Part shown: positions 34,896 through 42,548 of the stretch, in pieces
How the letters are laid out: each line of letters starts with the position of its first letter
How positions within the stretch are numbered: position 1 is the stretch's first letter
Notes under the pieces: generated by a model
The model's database searches: none
What the model was told of the DNA's origin: nothing
What the model saw: the letters and a program-made list of their open reading frames with translations, nothing else
Assembly: GCA_945881885.1 (NCBI GenBank)
Contig: CAMCVI010000004.1
Location: forward strand, 1 to 64,000
DNA: 64,000 nt
From: Chryseobacterium gleum
Lineage (GTDB): Bacteria > Bacteroidota > Bacteroidia > Flavobacteriales > Flavobacteriaceae
Direction of reading: 5' to 3'
Made by a program: the position numbers and the translations under genes

Positions 34896-35276
34896 TTAAA
34901 AAGGTAAATCGTCGTGTTCTTCTTCTTTAAAATCTGTAGCTGGAGCAAATGCTTCAGCAGCAGGTGCAGGAGGCATTTCTGGCGAATTTGAAGGAGCAGC
35001 ATTTGCTAATCTTTCAATTCTCCAACCCGTGATGGTGTTAAAATGTTTCACTTCTCCTTGTGGCGACGTCCATTCTCTACCTCTTAAATTGATAGATACT
35101 TTAACTTGTTCGCCCACTTGGTAGGAATTTAAATCATCTACTTTTGCTTGTTGAAATTCAACTGAAATATGTTGCGGATACTGCTCTTCAGTAGTAACAA
35201 CTATTTCTCTTTTTTTAAAAGAAGCACTTATGTCTTGCGTAGCTCCAATCATTTTAATTCTTCCAATAACTTCCAT
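34896..35276 (-). CDS. DUF3127 domain-containing protein with SSB-like C-terminal tip
   Basis: A 126-residue soluble protein of the DUF3127 family, found across Bacteroidota. Residues 1-85 (VIGRIKMIGATQDISASFKK, QHISVEFQQAKVDDL, VSINLRGREWTSPQGEVKHF) look like an OB fold close to single-stranded DNA-binding proteins. An Ala/Pro-rich linker follows, then EEEHDDLPF at the extreme C terminus. That acidic-plus-Pro-Phe tip is the partner-binding signature of bacterial SSBs. It could thus bind nucleic acid and recruit SSB partners; this is inference. Twelve bases downstream of the flavin reductase gene in the same direction. Confidence 0.88.
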   Translation of the reverse strand: MEVIGRIKMIGATQDISASFKKREIVVTTEEQYPQHISVEFQQAKVDDLNSYQVGEQVKVSINLRGREWTSPQGEVKHFNTITGWRIERLANAAPSNSPEMPPAPAAEAFAPATDFKEEEHDDLPF

Positions 35277-35288
35277 AATTCTCTTATT

Positions 35289-36164
35289 TTATTTTTGTGC
35301 TAATAACAATTTCCAAGCGTTTAAAACCTGATTGTTGTCTAAATATTCTTTTGCTTTTTTAAATTTTGTATCAAAATCGTCTGAACTTAAAACAGCTTTA
35401 ACTTCAAAATTTTCTTTTACAAATATAGTAATTTCTTCTTCATTCGGTATAGTTTCTATATTTCCTAATTTCCCCAAATCATTTCCATCAAAATAACCAC
35501 TTTCTTTAATGAAATTTGGAATCATATCTACACCAATACCTAAAGTAGTCAATGGTTTTTCCACTTCAAATAATCCTGCATTTGCGCGACTATACCAATT
35601 GCCACCCAAACGAGAAACCACATCGATTTTGTGTTGGTCAATCATTTGGTTTTCGTCTAAAATACTTTCGTGAATGTGAATTTTTACCACTTCGCAAATT
35701 ACTAAATTTCCAGCGCCACCTTCAGTTCCTAATGCGATAATGTCGTTAATAATACATTCAAACTGCACTGGGCTTTCAGCTACTCTGTATGGCGCTACAA
35801 TATCTGATGGCAGCATAGTAAATCCTGCTTTTTTAAATTCATTAACACCATCTGGATATTCAGTACTCGACAAACTCATTTGCTGCACCATGTCGAAATT
35901 TACAATATTTATTACAACTTCGTTAGTTTCTTGAGCGTTTATTAAAGTATGTTTTATAGTATTATTTCGCACGCGTCTGGCAGGCGAAAAAATTAAAATG
36001 GGTGGGTTACTACTAAACACATTAAAAAAACTAAAAGGCGATAAATTCGGATTTCCATCAACGTCCATAGTACTTGCGAAAGCTATTGGTCTGGGCGATA
36101 CAGCTGTTTGCAAATAGCTTTGTAATTTTACTGGCGAAATTTCTTTTGGATTGATGCTTAACAT
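35289..36164 (-). CDS. Flavin reductase family protein
   Basis: A 291-residue FMN-binding split-barrel protein. SYLQTAVSPRPIAFASTMDVDG at residues 15-36 and NLSPFSFFNVFSSNPPILIFS, plus RRVRNNTIKHTLINAQETNEVVINIV, match the flavin reductase-like domain that reduces free flavins with NAD(P)H or binds FMN. It is longer than stand-alone flavin reductases by a C-terminal segment of about 80 residues common to Bacteroidota homologues. First gene of a unit with DUF3127. Electron acceptor unknown. Divergent from the histidine kinase gene. Confidence 0.9.
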   Translation of the reverse strand: MLSINPKEISPVKLQSYLQTAVSPRPIAFASTMDVDGNPNLSPFSFFNVFSSNPPILIFSPARRVRNNTIKHTLINAQETNEVVINIVNFDMVQQMSLSSTEYPDGVNEFKKAGFTMLPSDIVAPYRVAESPVQFECIINDIIALGTEGGAGNLVICEVVKIHIHESILDENQMIDQHKIDVVSRLGGNWYSRANAGLFEVEKPLTTLGIGVDMIPNFIKESGYFDGNDLGKLGNIETIPNEEEITIFVKENFEVKAVLSSDDFDTKFKKAKEYLDNNQVLNAWKLLLAQK

Positions 36165-36267
36165 AAATTGTATTTTTTACAAATATACTAGAATTTCCTT
36201 TTAATTTTTTACTTTTTACTTTGTTCTTAATTCTAAAAATTTCCTATTTTTACTCAAAATACTTTAT

Positions 36268-37416
36268 ATGCAGTTTTCTGAAAAAAGAAACCTTACCCGT
36301 TGGATCATTATTATTTCGTCGTTTTTAATAGCTTCCATAATTTTATGGAACACCTATGTTTTTTTTCAAACGTTTAAAGAAGAAGAACGAAATAAAATGG
36401 AACTTTGGGCTACTGCTCAAAAAACTTTAATGAATTCAGATGTTGATACAGAAATAGAATTGCCAACGTTTATTATCGAAAATAATAAAAACATTCCATT
36501 AATACTTACAGATAAAAACGGAAAAATTTTAAGTAATTTAAATCTGGGAGAAATAGAAAATGATAGTATTAAAGTAAAAGAATTTTTAAATAAAATTAAA
36601 AACCAGAATAATCCAATAAAAGTCCAATTCGCAAGAAACGATAATCATTTAGTGTATTATGGCGATTCTCCAATTTTAAACAAATTAAAATATTATCCAA
36701 TTGCCTTGTTATTAGTAGCGTTTTTGTTTGGCGGCGTGGTGTATAATTTTTACCGTGCTACAAAAATGGCGACCCAAAATAAACTTTGGGCAGGAATGGC
36801 TAAGGAAACAGCACATCAAATAGGCACACCATTATCATCATTAATGGGCTGGTTGGAGTTGTTGAAACTAGAAAATGTTGATGAAAATACCATAGATGAA
36901 ATCCAAAAAGATATAAATAGGTTACAAACGATTACGGATAGATTTTCAAAAATTGGAAGCGAACCTGTTTTAAAAAAAAGAGATATAATAGAAGAAACAA
37001 AATCTTCGTTTGAATATTTGCAATCTCGCGTTTCAAAACAAATTATTTTTGATTTCCGCGCACCAGAAAAACCGATTTTTGTTTCATTAAATCCTACATT
37101 ACACAGTTGGACAATTGAGAATTTAGTAAAAAATGCCATCGACGCCATGAAAGGAAAAGGAAATTTGTCTATTGAAATTGTAGCTGGTGATACTTATGTG
37201 TTTATAACTGTTACAGATACAGGAAGCGGCATCGCTAAAAATAAATTTAAAACTATTTTTGAACCGGGTTATACCTCTAAAAAAAGAGGTTGGGGCTTAG
37301 GCTTGTCGCTAACCAAACGTATTGTACAAGAATATCATAAAGGTAAAATTAGAGTAGTGCAATCTGAAATTGGCAAAGGTACTACGATGCAAATGAGTTT
37401 TAGAAAGGAAGTTTAA
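36268..37416 (+). CDS. Sensor histidine kinase
   Basis: Membrane-bound kinase of 382 residues. Two membrane helices (about residues 12-34 and 143-162) flank a periplasmic sensor domain of about 108 residues without obvious family. The phosphoacceptor is His183 in AKETAHQIGTPLSSL, followed by the ATPase domain: N box NLVKNAIDAM, G1 DTGSGIAKNK, and FEPGYTSKKRGWGLGLSLTKR (F and G2 boxes). No HAMP domain is evident. No response regulator gene is next to it, so it is an orphan and its partner must be elsewhere. The signal is unknown. A palindromic repeat follows the gene. Confidence 0.93.
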   Translation: MQFSEKRNLTRWIIIISSFLIASIILWNTYVFFQTFKEEERNKMELWATAQKTLMNSDVDTEIELPTFIIENNKNIPLILTDKNGKILSNLNLGEIENDSIKVKEFLNKIKNQNNPIKVQFARNDNHLVYYGDSPILNKLKYYPIALLLVAFLFGGVVYNFYRATKMATQNKLWAGMAKETAHQIGTPLSSLMGWLELLKLENVDENTIDEIQKDINRLQTITDRFSKIGSEPVLKKRDIIEETKSSFEYLQSRVSKQIIFDFRAPEKPIFVSLNPTLHSWTIENLVKNAIDAMKGKGNLSIEIVAGDTYVFITVTDTGSGIAKNKFKTIFEPGYTSKKRGWGLGLSLTKRIVQEYHKGKIRVVQSEIGKGTTMQMSFRKEV

Positions 37417-37473
37417 AATTCCACAAAAACATAATGTTTTTAATTCAAAACTTTGCTGCAGATTATATTTTAT

Positions 37474-37502
37474 TGAGATGCTGAAACAAGTTCAGCATGA
37501 CA
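37474..37502. repeat. Palindromic intergenic repeat, copy 1 (TGTCATGCTGAA family)
   Basis: The element contains ATGCTGAA (37478-37485) and TTCAGCAT (37491-37498) as perfect arms around ACAAG, flanked by TGAG and GACA. It lies between the convergent kinase and HIT genes and may also stop transcription. A related, longer copy is at 39542-39618. Confidence 0.75.
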
Positions 37503-37507
37503 ATTAA

Positions 37508-37897
37508 CTATAAATTTTCAGCAATTTCTTGTGCTAATGCTGTAAATTCATCTGGTGTTAAAGTTGTTTTTCGTTGAAAACGCATATCGTCCATATCTTG
37601 AAGCGGGATCAAATGTACGTGTGTGTGCGGTACTTCTAAACCTACAACTGCCACACCAATTCGTTTACAAGGCACCGTTTTTTCTAAAGCAATAGCTACT
37701 TTTCTAGAAAAAGCCATTAACCTTAGGTATAAATCTTCTTCCATGTCGAAAATTTTATTAACTTCCAGCTTCGGCACACATAAAGTATGACCTTTTGCAT
37801 TAGGATTTACATCTAAAAAAGCAATAAAATCTTCGTTTTCTGTAATTTTATAACAAGGAATTTCTCCGTTAATTATTTTGGTAAAAATAGAACTCAT
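37508..37897 (-). CDS. HIT family protein (nucleotide-binding hydrolase)
   Basis: A 129-residue histidine-triad protein; the triad HTHVHLIPL sits near the C terminus, and IFTKIINGEIPCYKITENEDFIAFLD with NAKGHTLCVPK forms the N-terminal half. HIT hydrolases of this branch (Hint/HinT-like) cleave AMP-lysine or similar phosphoramidates. The conserved cysteines of zinc-binding HIT members are absent. It follows greA at 42 bases in the same direction, a pairing stable in Flavobacteria. Confidence 0.94.
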   Translation of the reverse strand: MSSIFTKIINGEIPCYKITENEDFIAFLDVNPNAKGHTLCVPKLEVNKIFDMEEDLYLRLMAFSRKVAIALEKTVPCKRIGVAVVGLEVPHTHVHLIPLQDMDDMRFQRKTTLTPDEFTALAQEIAENL

Positions 37898-37939
37898 TTT
37901 TTTTGGATTTTGTAATTTCTAACTTTGTAATTTCAGAAA

Positions 37940-38416
37940 TTAGTCACGAGTGATTTCTAAAACCTCAAATTTTAATACACCATTTGGTACAATAATTTCT
38001 GCAATTTCACCTACTTTTTTGCCTAATAATCCTTTTCCAATAGGAGAAGTTACTGATATTTTTCCTGTTTTTAAATCTGCTTCACTTTCTGCAACTAATT
38101 TGTATTTTAGTTCCATTCCGTTAGATTGATTTTTGATTTTTACGTTTGATAAAACCAACGCTTTCGACACATCTAAAGTCGATTCGTCAATAATTCGGGC
38201 ATTAGATACCAATTCTTCCATTTTAGAAATTCGCATTTCTAATAATCCTTGTGCTTCTTTTGCTGCATCGTATTCTGCATTTTCAGACAAATCGCCTTTG
38301 TCTCTTGCTTCCGCGATAGCTTGTGACGCCTTTGGGCGTTCTATAGATTTAAGTTGGTCTAACTCGTCTTTTAAATGTTTTAATCCTTCTGCTGTGTAAT
38401 AAGATACTGTGCTCAT
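37940..38416 (-). CDS. greA: Transcription elongation factor GreA
   Basis: A 158-residue factor that enters the RNA polymerase secondary channel and stimulates cleavage of backtracked RNA. The N-terminal coiled coil includes YYTAEGLKHLKDELDQLK and the conserved DLSENAEYDAAKEAQG with the acidic tip residues; the C-terminal FKBP-like domain has SPIGKGLLGKKVGEIAEI. Full length. The 5' leader carries a terminator-like hairpin (see 38440-38463). The HIT gene follows. Confidence 0.97.
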   Translation of the reverse strand: MSTVSYYTAEGLKHLKDELDQLKSIERPKASQAIAEARDKGDLSENAEYDAAKEAQGLLEMRISKMEELVSNARIIDESTLDVSKALVLSNVKIKNQSNGMELKYKLVAESEADLKTGKISVTSPIGKGLLGKKVGEIAEIIVPNGVLKFEVLEITRD

Positions 38417-38439
38417 AACTTCATTAATTTATAAAATAG

Positions 38440-38463
38440 AAAAAATCCCACAACTATGGGATT
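38440..38463 (-). promoter_or_regulatory. Terminator-like hairpin in the greA leader
   Basis: Minus strand: AATCCCA (38457-38463), a six-base loop, TGGGATT (38444-38450), then a T run. It lies between the putative greA promoter box (38473-38480) and the ATG (38416), with no leftward gene upstream that needs a terminator. It may attenuate greA or protect the mRNA 5' end. Confidence 0.6.
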
Positions 38464-38472
38464 CCCTTTTTG

Positions 38473-38480
38473 CAAAGATA
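38473..38480 (-). promoter_or_regulatory. Putative -7 box for greA
   Basis: TATCTTTG on the minus strand, about 57 bases ahead of the greA ATG. No TTG at the normal -33 distance. Confidence 0.45.
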
Positions 38481-38516
38481 TAATTTATTTAACTATTTTT
38501 CGTTTACTATATTAGT

Positions 38517-38543
38517 TTGTCAAATATAAATAAATTAATTTTG
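38517..38543 (+). promoter_or_regulatory. Promoter of the Rieske-like lipoprotein gene
   Basis: TTG (38517-38519), 16-base spacer, TAATTTTG (38536-38543), 22 bases before the ATG at 38566. The spacer is slightly shorter than usual. Confidence 0.55.
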
Positions 38544-38565
38544 ATAAATCAAATAAATATAAAAA

Positions 38566-38997
38566 ATGAAAAGAATTTTTTACTTTCTTATTTTGTTTAC
38601 GGTCTTTTTTTCTTGTGATAGAGATACACAAACCGATAATAATAACCCTTATTTGCCAAATTATTCGTTTGAAGTGATACTAAATATGAGTTTTCCTCAA
38701 TATTCGGTATTGGCTTACCCGTCTAGTGCAGTGTTTGTAAATTCTGCAGGAGCTGGAATTAGAGGTCTGATCGTTTTTAATGCGGGTAGTGGTAATTTTT
38801 TAGCTTATGATGCAGCTTGTCCAAATCAAGCATTAGCAGATTGTTCTACAATGACGATTAATGGAATTAACGCAAAATGCCCGTGTGACGATGCCGAATA
38901 CAGTTTGTTTACAGGATTGGCAGCCGGAAAACAATATCCAATGAAAGTGTATAGAGTACAAATGATAGATGCCACAACCATAAAAGTGTATAATTAA
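38566..38997 (+). CDS. Rieske-like lipoprotein lacking cluster ligands
   Basis: A 143-residue lipoprotein: signal peptide with lipobox FFSC (Cys17). The mature domain follows the outline of a Rieske [2Fe-2S] fold, FLAYDAACPNQ near residue 90 and KCPCDDAEYSLFTG near residue 112, but the histidines of the C-x-H and C-x2-H motifs are replaced by Asn and Asp. A normal Rieske cluster is thus unlikely. Cys residues remain and might bind another metal or form a disulfide. Its stop overlaps the ATG of the glutathione peroxidase gene (TAATG), so the two are coupled; a redox connection is inference. Confidence 0.75.
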   Translation: MKRIFYFLILFTVFFSCDRDTQTDNNNPYLPNYSFEVILNMSFPQYSVLAYPSSAVFVNSAGAGIRGLIVFNAGSGNFLAYDAACPNQALADCSTMTINGINAKCPCDDAEYSLFTGLAAGKQYPMKVYRVQMIDATTIKVYN

Positions 38998-39530
38998 TGT
39001 TACAATCTATATTTTCTTTTTTAAATAAAGACACAAAATTTTATCCAAAAGGTTCTATTCATCCTTTTGTGGTGAAAAATTTACAAGGAAATGACTTCGA
39101 TTTTTCCTCCTTAAATGGCAAAAAAATTATGGTGGTCAATACCGCTTCAAAATGTGGTTTGACACCTCAATACGAAAAATTACAGAAGATTTACGAAAAA
39201 TATAAAAATCAAAACTTTGAAATTATCGGTTTTCCCGCCAACAATTTTTTATGGCAAGAACCCGGAAATGCTTCTGATATTGAAAGTTTTTGCAGTATAA
39301 ATTATGGTGTAACGTTTCCTATGATGGAAAAAATCTCAGTAAAAGGAAAAAATATGCATCCAATTTATGAATTTTTAACAAAGAAATCAAAAAACGGCAT
39401 AAAAGATGCTGCTGTAAAATGGAATTTTCAAAAATTTCTTCTTAACGAAAATGGCGAATTAGAAAAAGTAATTTCACCAAAAACCCAACCAGACGACAGA
39501 AGCATTACAGCTTGGATTGAAGGAAAATAA
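38997..39530 (+). CDS. Glutathione peroxidase family protein
   Basis: Thiol peroxidase of 177 residues. The peroxidatic Cys53 is in NTASKCGLTPQYEKLQ, with Gln87 (FLWQEPG), Trp142 and Asn143 (WNFQKFL) completing the active site. Cys99 is a candidate resolving residue. The usual FPCNQF segment reads FPANNF, so the family cysteine there is lost. Such bacterial enzymes usually use thioredoxin rather than glutathione. There is no signal peptide, so it is probably cytoplasmic, although it is translationally coupled to a lipoprotein gene. Confidence 0.94.
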   Translation: MLQSIFSFLNKDTKFYPKGSIHPFVVKNLQGNDFDFSSLNGKKIMVVNTASKCGLTPQYEKLQKIYEKYKNQNFEIIGFPANNFLWQEPGNASDIESFCSINYGVTFPMMEKISVKGKNMHPIYEFLTKKSKNGIKDAAVKWNFQKFLLNENGELEKVISPKTQPDDRSITAWIEGK

Positions 39531-39541
39531 ATTACCACTAA

Positions 39542-39618
39542 GTTTGTCATGCTGAAAGCATCTCTTTGTGTTTTCACTTATGCCTTGTTTTGCAAGAGAC
39601 CCTTTCAGGGTGACAAAC
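39542..39618. repeat. Palindromic intergenic repeat, copy 2 (TGTCATGCTGAA family)
   Basis: Imperfect inverted repeat with long arms: the left arm starts GTTTGTCATGCTGAAAG at 39542 and the right arm is the complement of GTTTGTCACCCTGAAAG ending at 39618, around a spacer of about 25 bases. It lies between the convergent glutathione peroxidase and TonB receptor genes and shares TGTCATGCTGAA with copy 1. Confidence 0.75.
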
Positions 39619-39637
39619 GTCGTAAGTAATTTTTATT

Positions 39638-41815
39638 CTAAAACTTAATATTCATTCCTACTAAGAAGTTGATTACCGCTTGTGGATAAAAGCCAGCGCC
39701 TTCAATTGTGGAAATGGCTGGAGGATTACTAAAATCATCATTATACGTATAAAAATAGCCGTTTGATTCATACGTTCTATCAAAAATATTATTTATTAAT
39801 CCCGAAAACACAATCGATTTAATGCCTTTGTTTATTTTCCATTCGTAGTTGATGTTTAAATCAGATGTGGTGTAATCTGGTAAAACTGATTTATCTGAAT
39901 CAATATTTCCCATATATTGTTTACCAACAAACTTGGTTAAAAATGAAATTTGTAACGTTTTAATTGGTGAATATGTTAAAGCATTTCCCACTACAATATT
40001 AGGAGAATAGGCAATATTTGTATTTCCTAAATTGGTTAAAATGCCGTCTCGTTCAAAATAAAAATCCTCATTTTTATTGTTGCTTAAAGTAATATTTGGT
40101 TGCAAGATTAATTTAGTGGCAATTTGAAGTGAAGATTCTATTTCTATACCCGCACGATAACTTTTTCCGCTATTTTCAAAAATCGGACTTCCAACATCGT
40201 TTAAAGCACCAGTTGCAACCAATTGATTTTTATAGCTCATATAAAAAGCATTAATGTTCACAACCGCTTTGTTATTTTTAAATTTATATCCTAATTCAAA
40301 ATCTTCTAAACGTTCTGGTTTGATGCTTCCACTTTCATAATCATCTCTACGAGGTTCTTTATTTGCAATTCCGAAATATCCATAAACCGAACTAAAATTA
40401 CTTAATGTATAAGTAATTCCAGCTTTTGGATTAAAAAATCGAAAAGTATCATTTACATCGTCAAATTTGATGCTATTCGCTTGATAAAAAACCATACGAT
40501 ATTGTAAATCAGCAAAAACATTAAATTTTCCTATTTGTTGCGATGCTTTTGAGTAGAAATTCACATCGTTTTTATTTCCAAAATTGTCGTAATATTTATT
40601 ACTTTTTGGCACATAAAACTGCGTCCAAACCACTTCGCCAAAATGCTTGCCTTGGTATTTATTTGCAGCTCCACCAATTATAAAATCAGTAGTTGCGGTT
40701 TTATAATTTAATGAAAAAGTACTTCCGAAAAAGGCATTATCAAGCCATCGTTTTCTAACTAAATCAGTACTTGTATTGCCATTAAAGTCAGGCAATAAAT
40801 AATCTGAAAAATTTTCGGCTTCTCTATATTGTTCGAAATAGCCTTTTCCTAAAGTATAATGCAAAGCAATATTTGATTGCCATTTTGAAGTTAGTTTTTC
40901 ATTCCAATGCAATTGAAAATGATTTTGCCAATAATTATCGGTTTCATCATCATAAAATTGAGTGTTTCCAAATTCATCTGAGTATTGCGCAGCCGAATTA
41001 TAAGTTCTATCATTTTTTAGTTTTTCTTCATCCTCCAAACCATTCCAGGCTTGGTACGTTTTTTCTTTTCCGCCAAAAGCAATAGCTTTATTAATTGTTG
41101 ATTTTGTGATATAATTTGCATCAAAATAATAACCAAATAAATCAGATGAAGCTCTATCTATAAAACCATCAGAGGTTATTTTAGAAATTCGAGCGTTCAT
41201 TTCGAAATTATTGTGTAATCCTGTTCCGAAAGCTAAAGTATGTTTACGGGTTCCGAAACTTCCAAAAGAATTAGCTAATTCCGCATAATTATTTGGTTGT
41301 GAAGTTTTGGTTTGCAAATTTAAACTGGCACCAAATGCTCCTGCACCACTTGTTGAAGTTCCTACACCACGTTGCAATTGAATGCTTTCCAAAGAAGAAG
41401 CAAAATCGGGTAAGTTAACAAAGAAGGTGCTTTGACTCTCACTATCGTTAAAAGGCACGCCATTTAAGGTTACGTTAATCCGTGAGCCATCAGCACCACG
41501 AACGCGCATGTAAGTGTAACCAATTCCTGCGCCAGCATCCGTTGTTGTAACTACAGATGGTAAATAATTCAATAAAATTGGAATGTCCTGACCTAAATTT
41601 CTGGGCGCAATTTGTGCTTTAGACACATTTGTAAATGTAATTGGATTTTTGTCTTTTGCTCTAACGCCAGAAATTAAGACTTCTTCAATTGATTTTACAG
41701 AATCTTTGGGTTGTTCTTGAGCGTTTAAGGCAAAAGGCAAAAGGCAAAAGGCAAAAGGCAATAAATTTTTTGCAATTTTTATTCTGCACTTTTTACTTTT
41801 TTTTTGTGTAATCAT
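39638..41815 (-). CDS. TonB-dependent receptor, predicted thiamin transporter
   Basis: Outer-membrane receptor of 725 residues powered by TonB. The plug domain includes VLISGVRAKDKNPITFTNVS, MRVRGADGSRINVTLNGVPF and LQRGVGTSTSGAGAFGASLN; the barrel ends LVGMNIKF. There is no N-terminal carboxypeptidase-like domain. A TPP riboswitch precedes the gene, which by established comparative genomics points to thiamin or thiamin phosphate as ligand. The signal peptide is odd: a basic stretch of 17 residues, then LLPFAFCLLPFALNA encoded by five exact copies of a 7-base repeat, so changes in copy number would shift the frame. No SusD-like partner is present. Confidence 0.92.
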   Translation of the reverse strand: MITQKKSKKCRIKIAKNLLPFAFCLLPFALNAQEQPKDSVKSIEEVLISGVRAKDKNPITFTNVSKAQIAPRNLGQDIPILLNYLPSVVTTTDAGAGIGYTYMRVRGADGSRINVTLNGVPFNDSESQSTFFVNLPDFASSLESIQLQRGVGTSTSGAGAFGASLNLQTKTSQPNNYAELANSFGSFGTRKHTLAFGTGLHNNFEMNARISKITSDGFIDRASSDLFGYYFDANYITKSTINKAIAFGGKEKTYQAWNGLEDEEKLKNDRTYNSAAQYSDEFGNTQFYDDETDNYWQNHFQLHWNEKLTSKWQSNIALHYTLGKGYFEQYREAENFSDYLLPDFNGNTSTDLVRKRWLDNAFFGSTFSLNYKTATTDFIIGGAANKYQGKHFGEVVWTQFYVPKSNKYYDNFGNKNDVNFYSKASQQIGKFNVFADLQYRMVFYQANSIKFDDVNDTFRFFNPKAGITYTLSNFSSVYGYFGIANKEPRRDDYESGSIKPERLEDFELGYKFKNNKAVVNINAFYMSYKNQLVATGALNDVGSPIFENSGKSYRAGIEIESSLQIATKLILQPNITLSNNKNEDFYFERDGILTNLGNTNIAYSPNIVVGNALTYSPIKTLQISFLTKFVGKQYMGNIDSDKSVLPDYTTSDLNINYEWKINKGIKSIVFSGLINNIFDRTYESNGYFYTYNDDFSNPPAISTIEGAGFYPQAVINFLVGMNIKF
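41727..41761 (-). repeat. Five exact heptamers in the receptor signal-peptide coding region
   Basis: Plus-strand unit AAGGCAA occurs five times without error. In the coding strand it reads CCTTTTG and encodes the hydrophobic core of the signal peptide. As 7 is not a multiple of 3, gain or loss of one unit changes the reading frame. Confidence 0.92.
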
Positions 41816-41924
41816 AATTCGTAAATTAATACGAATAAAAGGGGTAATTACTCTTTGTTAAAAATAATTAATAAAATAATTTTGAGAATTTAGTTTCTGA
41901 AATTAATGCAGAATCACATGTAGT

Positions 41925-42004
41925 TCTCGGATTTCCTTGGCAGCATTACCCGCCCAGGTTCTATGGGTATAATCTCAGCCTGAAAAACAAGCACCCCTTT
42001 GAGA
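41925..42004 (-). promoter_or_regulatory. TPP riboswitch (THI element)
   Basis: On the minus strand: CTCAAAGGGGTGC, then GGCTGAGATTATACCC, GAACCTGG, CGGGTAATGCTGCCAAGGAA and CCGAG closing the first stem. These are the conserved parts of the thiamin pyrophosphate aptamer in the correct order. It lies about 110 bases ahead of the TonB-dependent receptor ATG. The remainder of the 331-base gap (41816-42146) shows an ACCCCTTT segment (41838-41845) complementary to AAAGGGGT of the aptamer, and otherwise AT-rich sequence with no gene. Confidence 0.96.
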
Positions 42005-42146
42005 TGTTACAAATATAGGAATACAATTTCAAAAATCAATGGCAAATTCAATAACAATTTTTTATTGGAACACAGATTTGAGAAATTTTATTAATTTGTG
42101 TTTTTTTTATCAGTTAAATCCATTTAAATCTTCGTACCCATCTCAA

Positions 42147-42548
42147 TTAGAAATCTAATTTTTTTCTTCCCGCTTTAATTTCGCCAGCTTTTTTCTTTTC
42201 TTGAATGCGTTTTTCGTTGGCACCTTTTGAAATTTTAGTTGCTTTTCTAACTTTAGGTTTTGCTAACGCTTTTTCTAACATTTCAAAAAAACGTTTGATA
42301 ATAATTTTTTTATTTTTGAATTGACTTCGGTCTTCATCGCACGTTAAAATCAGTAAATTTTCTTGCGAAATTTTTGTTTTTAGTTTGGAATAAAGCAATA
42401 TTTTCTCATCCTCATCTAGACCTTGAGAAGTTGCGACATCATAAATCAACACAATTTTAGAAGACACTTTATTAACATTTTGTCCGCCTGCGCCACTGCT
42501 TCTTACGGCTTTAAAATTCAGTTCAGATGTAACAATCGCTGGTTTCAT
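42147..42548 (-). CDS. arfB: Peptidyl-tRNA hydrolase ArfB
   Basis: A 133-residue release-factor-like protein. GAGGQNVNK places the catalytic GGQ at residues 21-23, and the C-terminal tail (KKAGEIKAGRKKLDF with other Lys/Arg) is the part that enters the empty mRNA channel of stalled ribosomes. It lacks codon-recognition domains, which separates it from RF1/RF2. It rescues ribosomes on truncated mRNA. Its start overlaps the stop of the DUF4301 gene by one base. A frequent annotation is aminoacyl-tRNA hydrolase or prfB-like. Confidence 0.95.
   Translation of the reverse strand: MKPAIVTSELNFKAVRSSGAGGQNVNKVSSKIVLIYDVATSQGLDEDEKILLYSKLKTKISQENLLILTCDEDRSQFKNKKIIIKRFFEMLEKALAKPKVRKATKISKGANEKRIQEKKKAGEIKAGRKKLDF

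Noticed and set aside
36268..37416. A two-component operon
   Set aside because: No response regulator gene lies beside the kinase; the neighbours are a flavin reductase and a HIT protein on the other strand.
39638..41815. A frameshift or pseudogene in the TonB-dependent receptor because of its odd N terminus
   Set aside because: The frame is intact through the signal peptide, plug and barrel to the terminal phenylalanine; the N terminus still works as a signal peptide.
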